Positions 63,459 through 64,000 of a DNA stretch of 64,000 nt are shown here, piece after piece. Position numbers and translations under genes: made by a program. The stretch comes from Thalassotalea hakodatensis. GTDB taxonomy: Bacteria; Pseudomonadota; Gammaproteobacteria; Enterobacterales; Alteromonadaceae. Where the stretch lies: NCBI RefSeq assembly GCF_030295995.1, contig NZ_AP027365.1:3504066-3568065 (forward strand), written 5' to 3'. Positions within the stretch are counted from its first letter, which is position 1, and each line of letters begins with the position of its first letter. Below the pieces are notes generated by a model. The model saw nothing but the letters and a program-made list of their open reading frames with translations, ran no database searches and was not told where the DNA came from.

Positions 63459-64000
63459 ATGGATAATTTAATTCTTTCAAATTTACAAAATAATGTTTTG
63501 CACATAACTATTAATCGCTTCGACAAAAAAAATGCATTAAATTCAAAAATGTATTTAACATTGTGTGATTTACTCGCATCAGCTGCAACGAACGATAAAG
63601 TGAATAGTGTACTCATTCAAGGCAATGAAAGTTGCTTTTGTGCCGGCAACGATTTAGCTGACTTCATTAAGCATGCTAATGATGACGACCTTGCTGCATT
63701 TCAATTTGTCAAAGCACTAGTACATTTCAACAAACCTCTGATTGCTGCAGTTGCAGGCCCAGCTGTTGGTATTGGTACCACTATGTTGCTTCATTGTGAT
63801 TATGTTATCGCAACAAAAGACGCAAAATTAAAACTACCGTTTAGTCAGTTAGGGCTTTGTCCAGAAGCCGCTTCAAGCACTTTATTACCGCTAAAGTTAG
63901 GTCATAACAAAGCTTTTGAGTTACTTGTATTGGGCGATACGTTTAGTGGACAATACGCACACGACATTGGTTTAGTTAATAAAATTACCTCTAATGAAAC
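63459..64000 (+). CDS. Enoyl-CoA hydratase/isomerase family protein, 3' end outside window
   Basis: Read from the ATG at 63459 to the window edge: 180 codons of a crotonase-fold protein. INRFDKKNALNSKMY, the oxyanion-hole segments CFCAGNDLADFI (about 65-76) and AVAGPAVGIGTTMLLHCD (about 97-114), and FSQLGLCPEAASSTLL are visible. The C-terminal third is missing. The Glu in CPEAASS fits an isomerase- or hydratase-type active site. Divergent from the copper chaperone operon. Confidence 0.85.
   Translation, partial: MDNLILSNLQNNVLHITINRFDKKNALNSKMYLTLCDLLASAATNDKVNSVLIQGNESCFCAGNDLADFIKHANDDDLAAFQFVKALVHFNKPLIAAVAGPAVGIGTTMLLHCDYVIATKDAKLKLPFSQLGLCPEAASSTLLPLKLGHNKAFELLVLGDTFSGQYAHDIGLVNKITSNE

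Overview
The window is a chromosomal stretch of an AT-rich marine gammaproteobacterium. The combination of a complete MSHA pilus locus, mreBCD-maf-rng-yhdP-tldD, a long-type pyrB without pyrI, motX beside rnr, TIGR04219/DUF2333 proteins and a PEP-CTERM protein points to Alteromonadales, most likely Colwelliaceae (Thalassotalea or Colwellia type). This placement is inferred from gene content and protein resemblance, not from a search. No rRNA, tRNA, CRISPR array, prophage or intact insertion sequence was seen.

Layout: (1) 1-2500: a truncated NagX-like membrane acyltransferase, a TerB-like protein and a CvfB-like S1 RNA-binding protein, then three consecutive hairpins. (2) 2500-5500: a zinc-type TonB-dependent receptor with four His/Asp/Glu-rich segments, behind a small DUF2946-like protein whose promoter carries a good Zur-box match. 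(3) 5600-16640: tldD, a nitrilase-family amidase, yhdP, rng, maf, mreD, mreC and mreB, all on the minus strand (envelope, cell shape and RNA processing). (4) 16800-37600: the MSHA type IV pilus locus on the minus strand, in transcriptional order mshI, a second mshI-like gene, mshJ, K, L, M, N, E, G, F, B, A, then an extra prepilin, mshC, D, O, P and finally mshQ. Two insertions break it: a PglL-type O-oligosaccharyltransferase on the opposite strand directly after mshA, and a PEP-CTERM gene with its own candidate sigma-54 promoter and terminator between mshP and mshQ. (5) 37700-43300: a PLP-dependent deaminase/desulfhydrase homologue, a CsrD/MshH-like protein with degenerate GGDEF and EAL motifs, the rpsF-priB-rpsR-rplI operon and a periplasmic binding protein. 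(6) 43280-54600: rlmB, rnr, motX, an HD-GYP protein, an RND efflux pair, erpA and a coiled-coil membrane protein. (7) 54600-64000: a ClC channel/transporter, hemJ, pyrB, hemL, a small STAS/DUF7793-like protein, rplM-rpsI, an envelope operon (PCu(A)C chaperone, DUF2333, TIGR04219) and a truncated enoyl-CoA hydratase.

How it fits together: pilus assembly dominates. The MshE ATPase keeps its c-di-GMP-binding MshEN motifs, and an HD-GYP phosphodiesterase and the CsrD-like regulator lie nearby, so c-di-GMP control of pilus activity is plausible. The embedded PglL homologue suggests that the pilin is O-glycosylated. The most unusual points are the split msh operon with its two inserts, two genes (rnr and a periplasmic binding protein) whose conserved N-termini appear to begin at AUU and AUA codons, and several well-formed regulatory signals (Zur box, sigma-28 promoter of motX, tetO-like palindrome, rplM leader attenuator). 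All functions are read from sequence motifs by eye; none was confirmed by database search.
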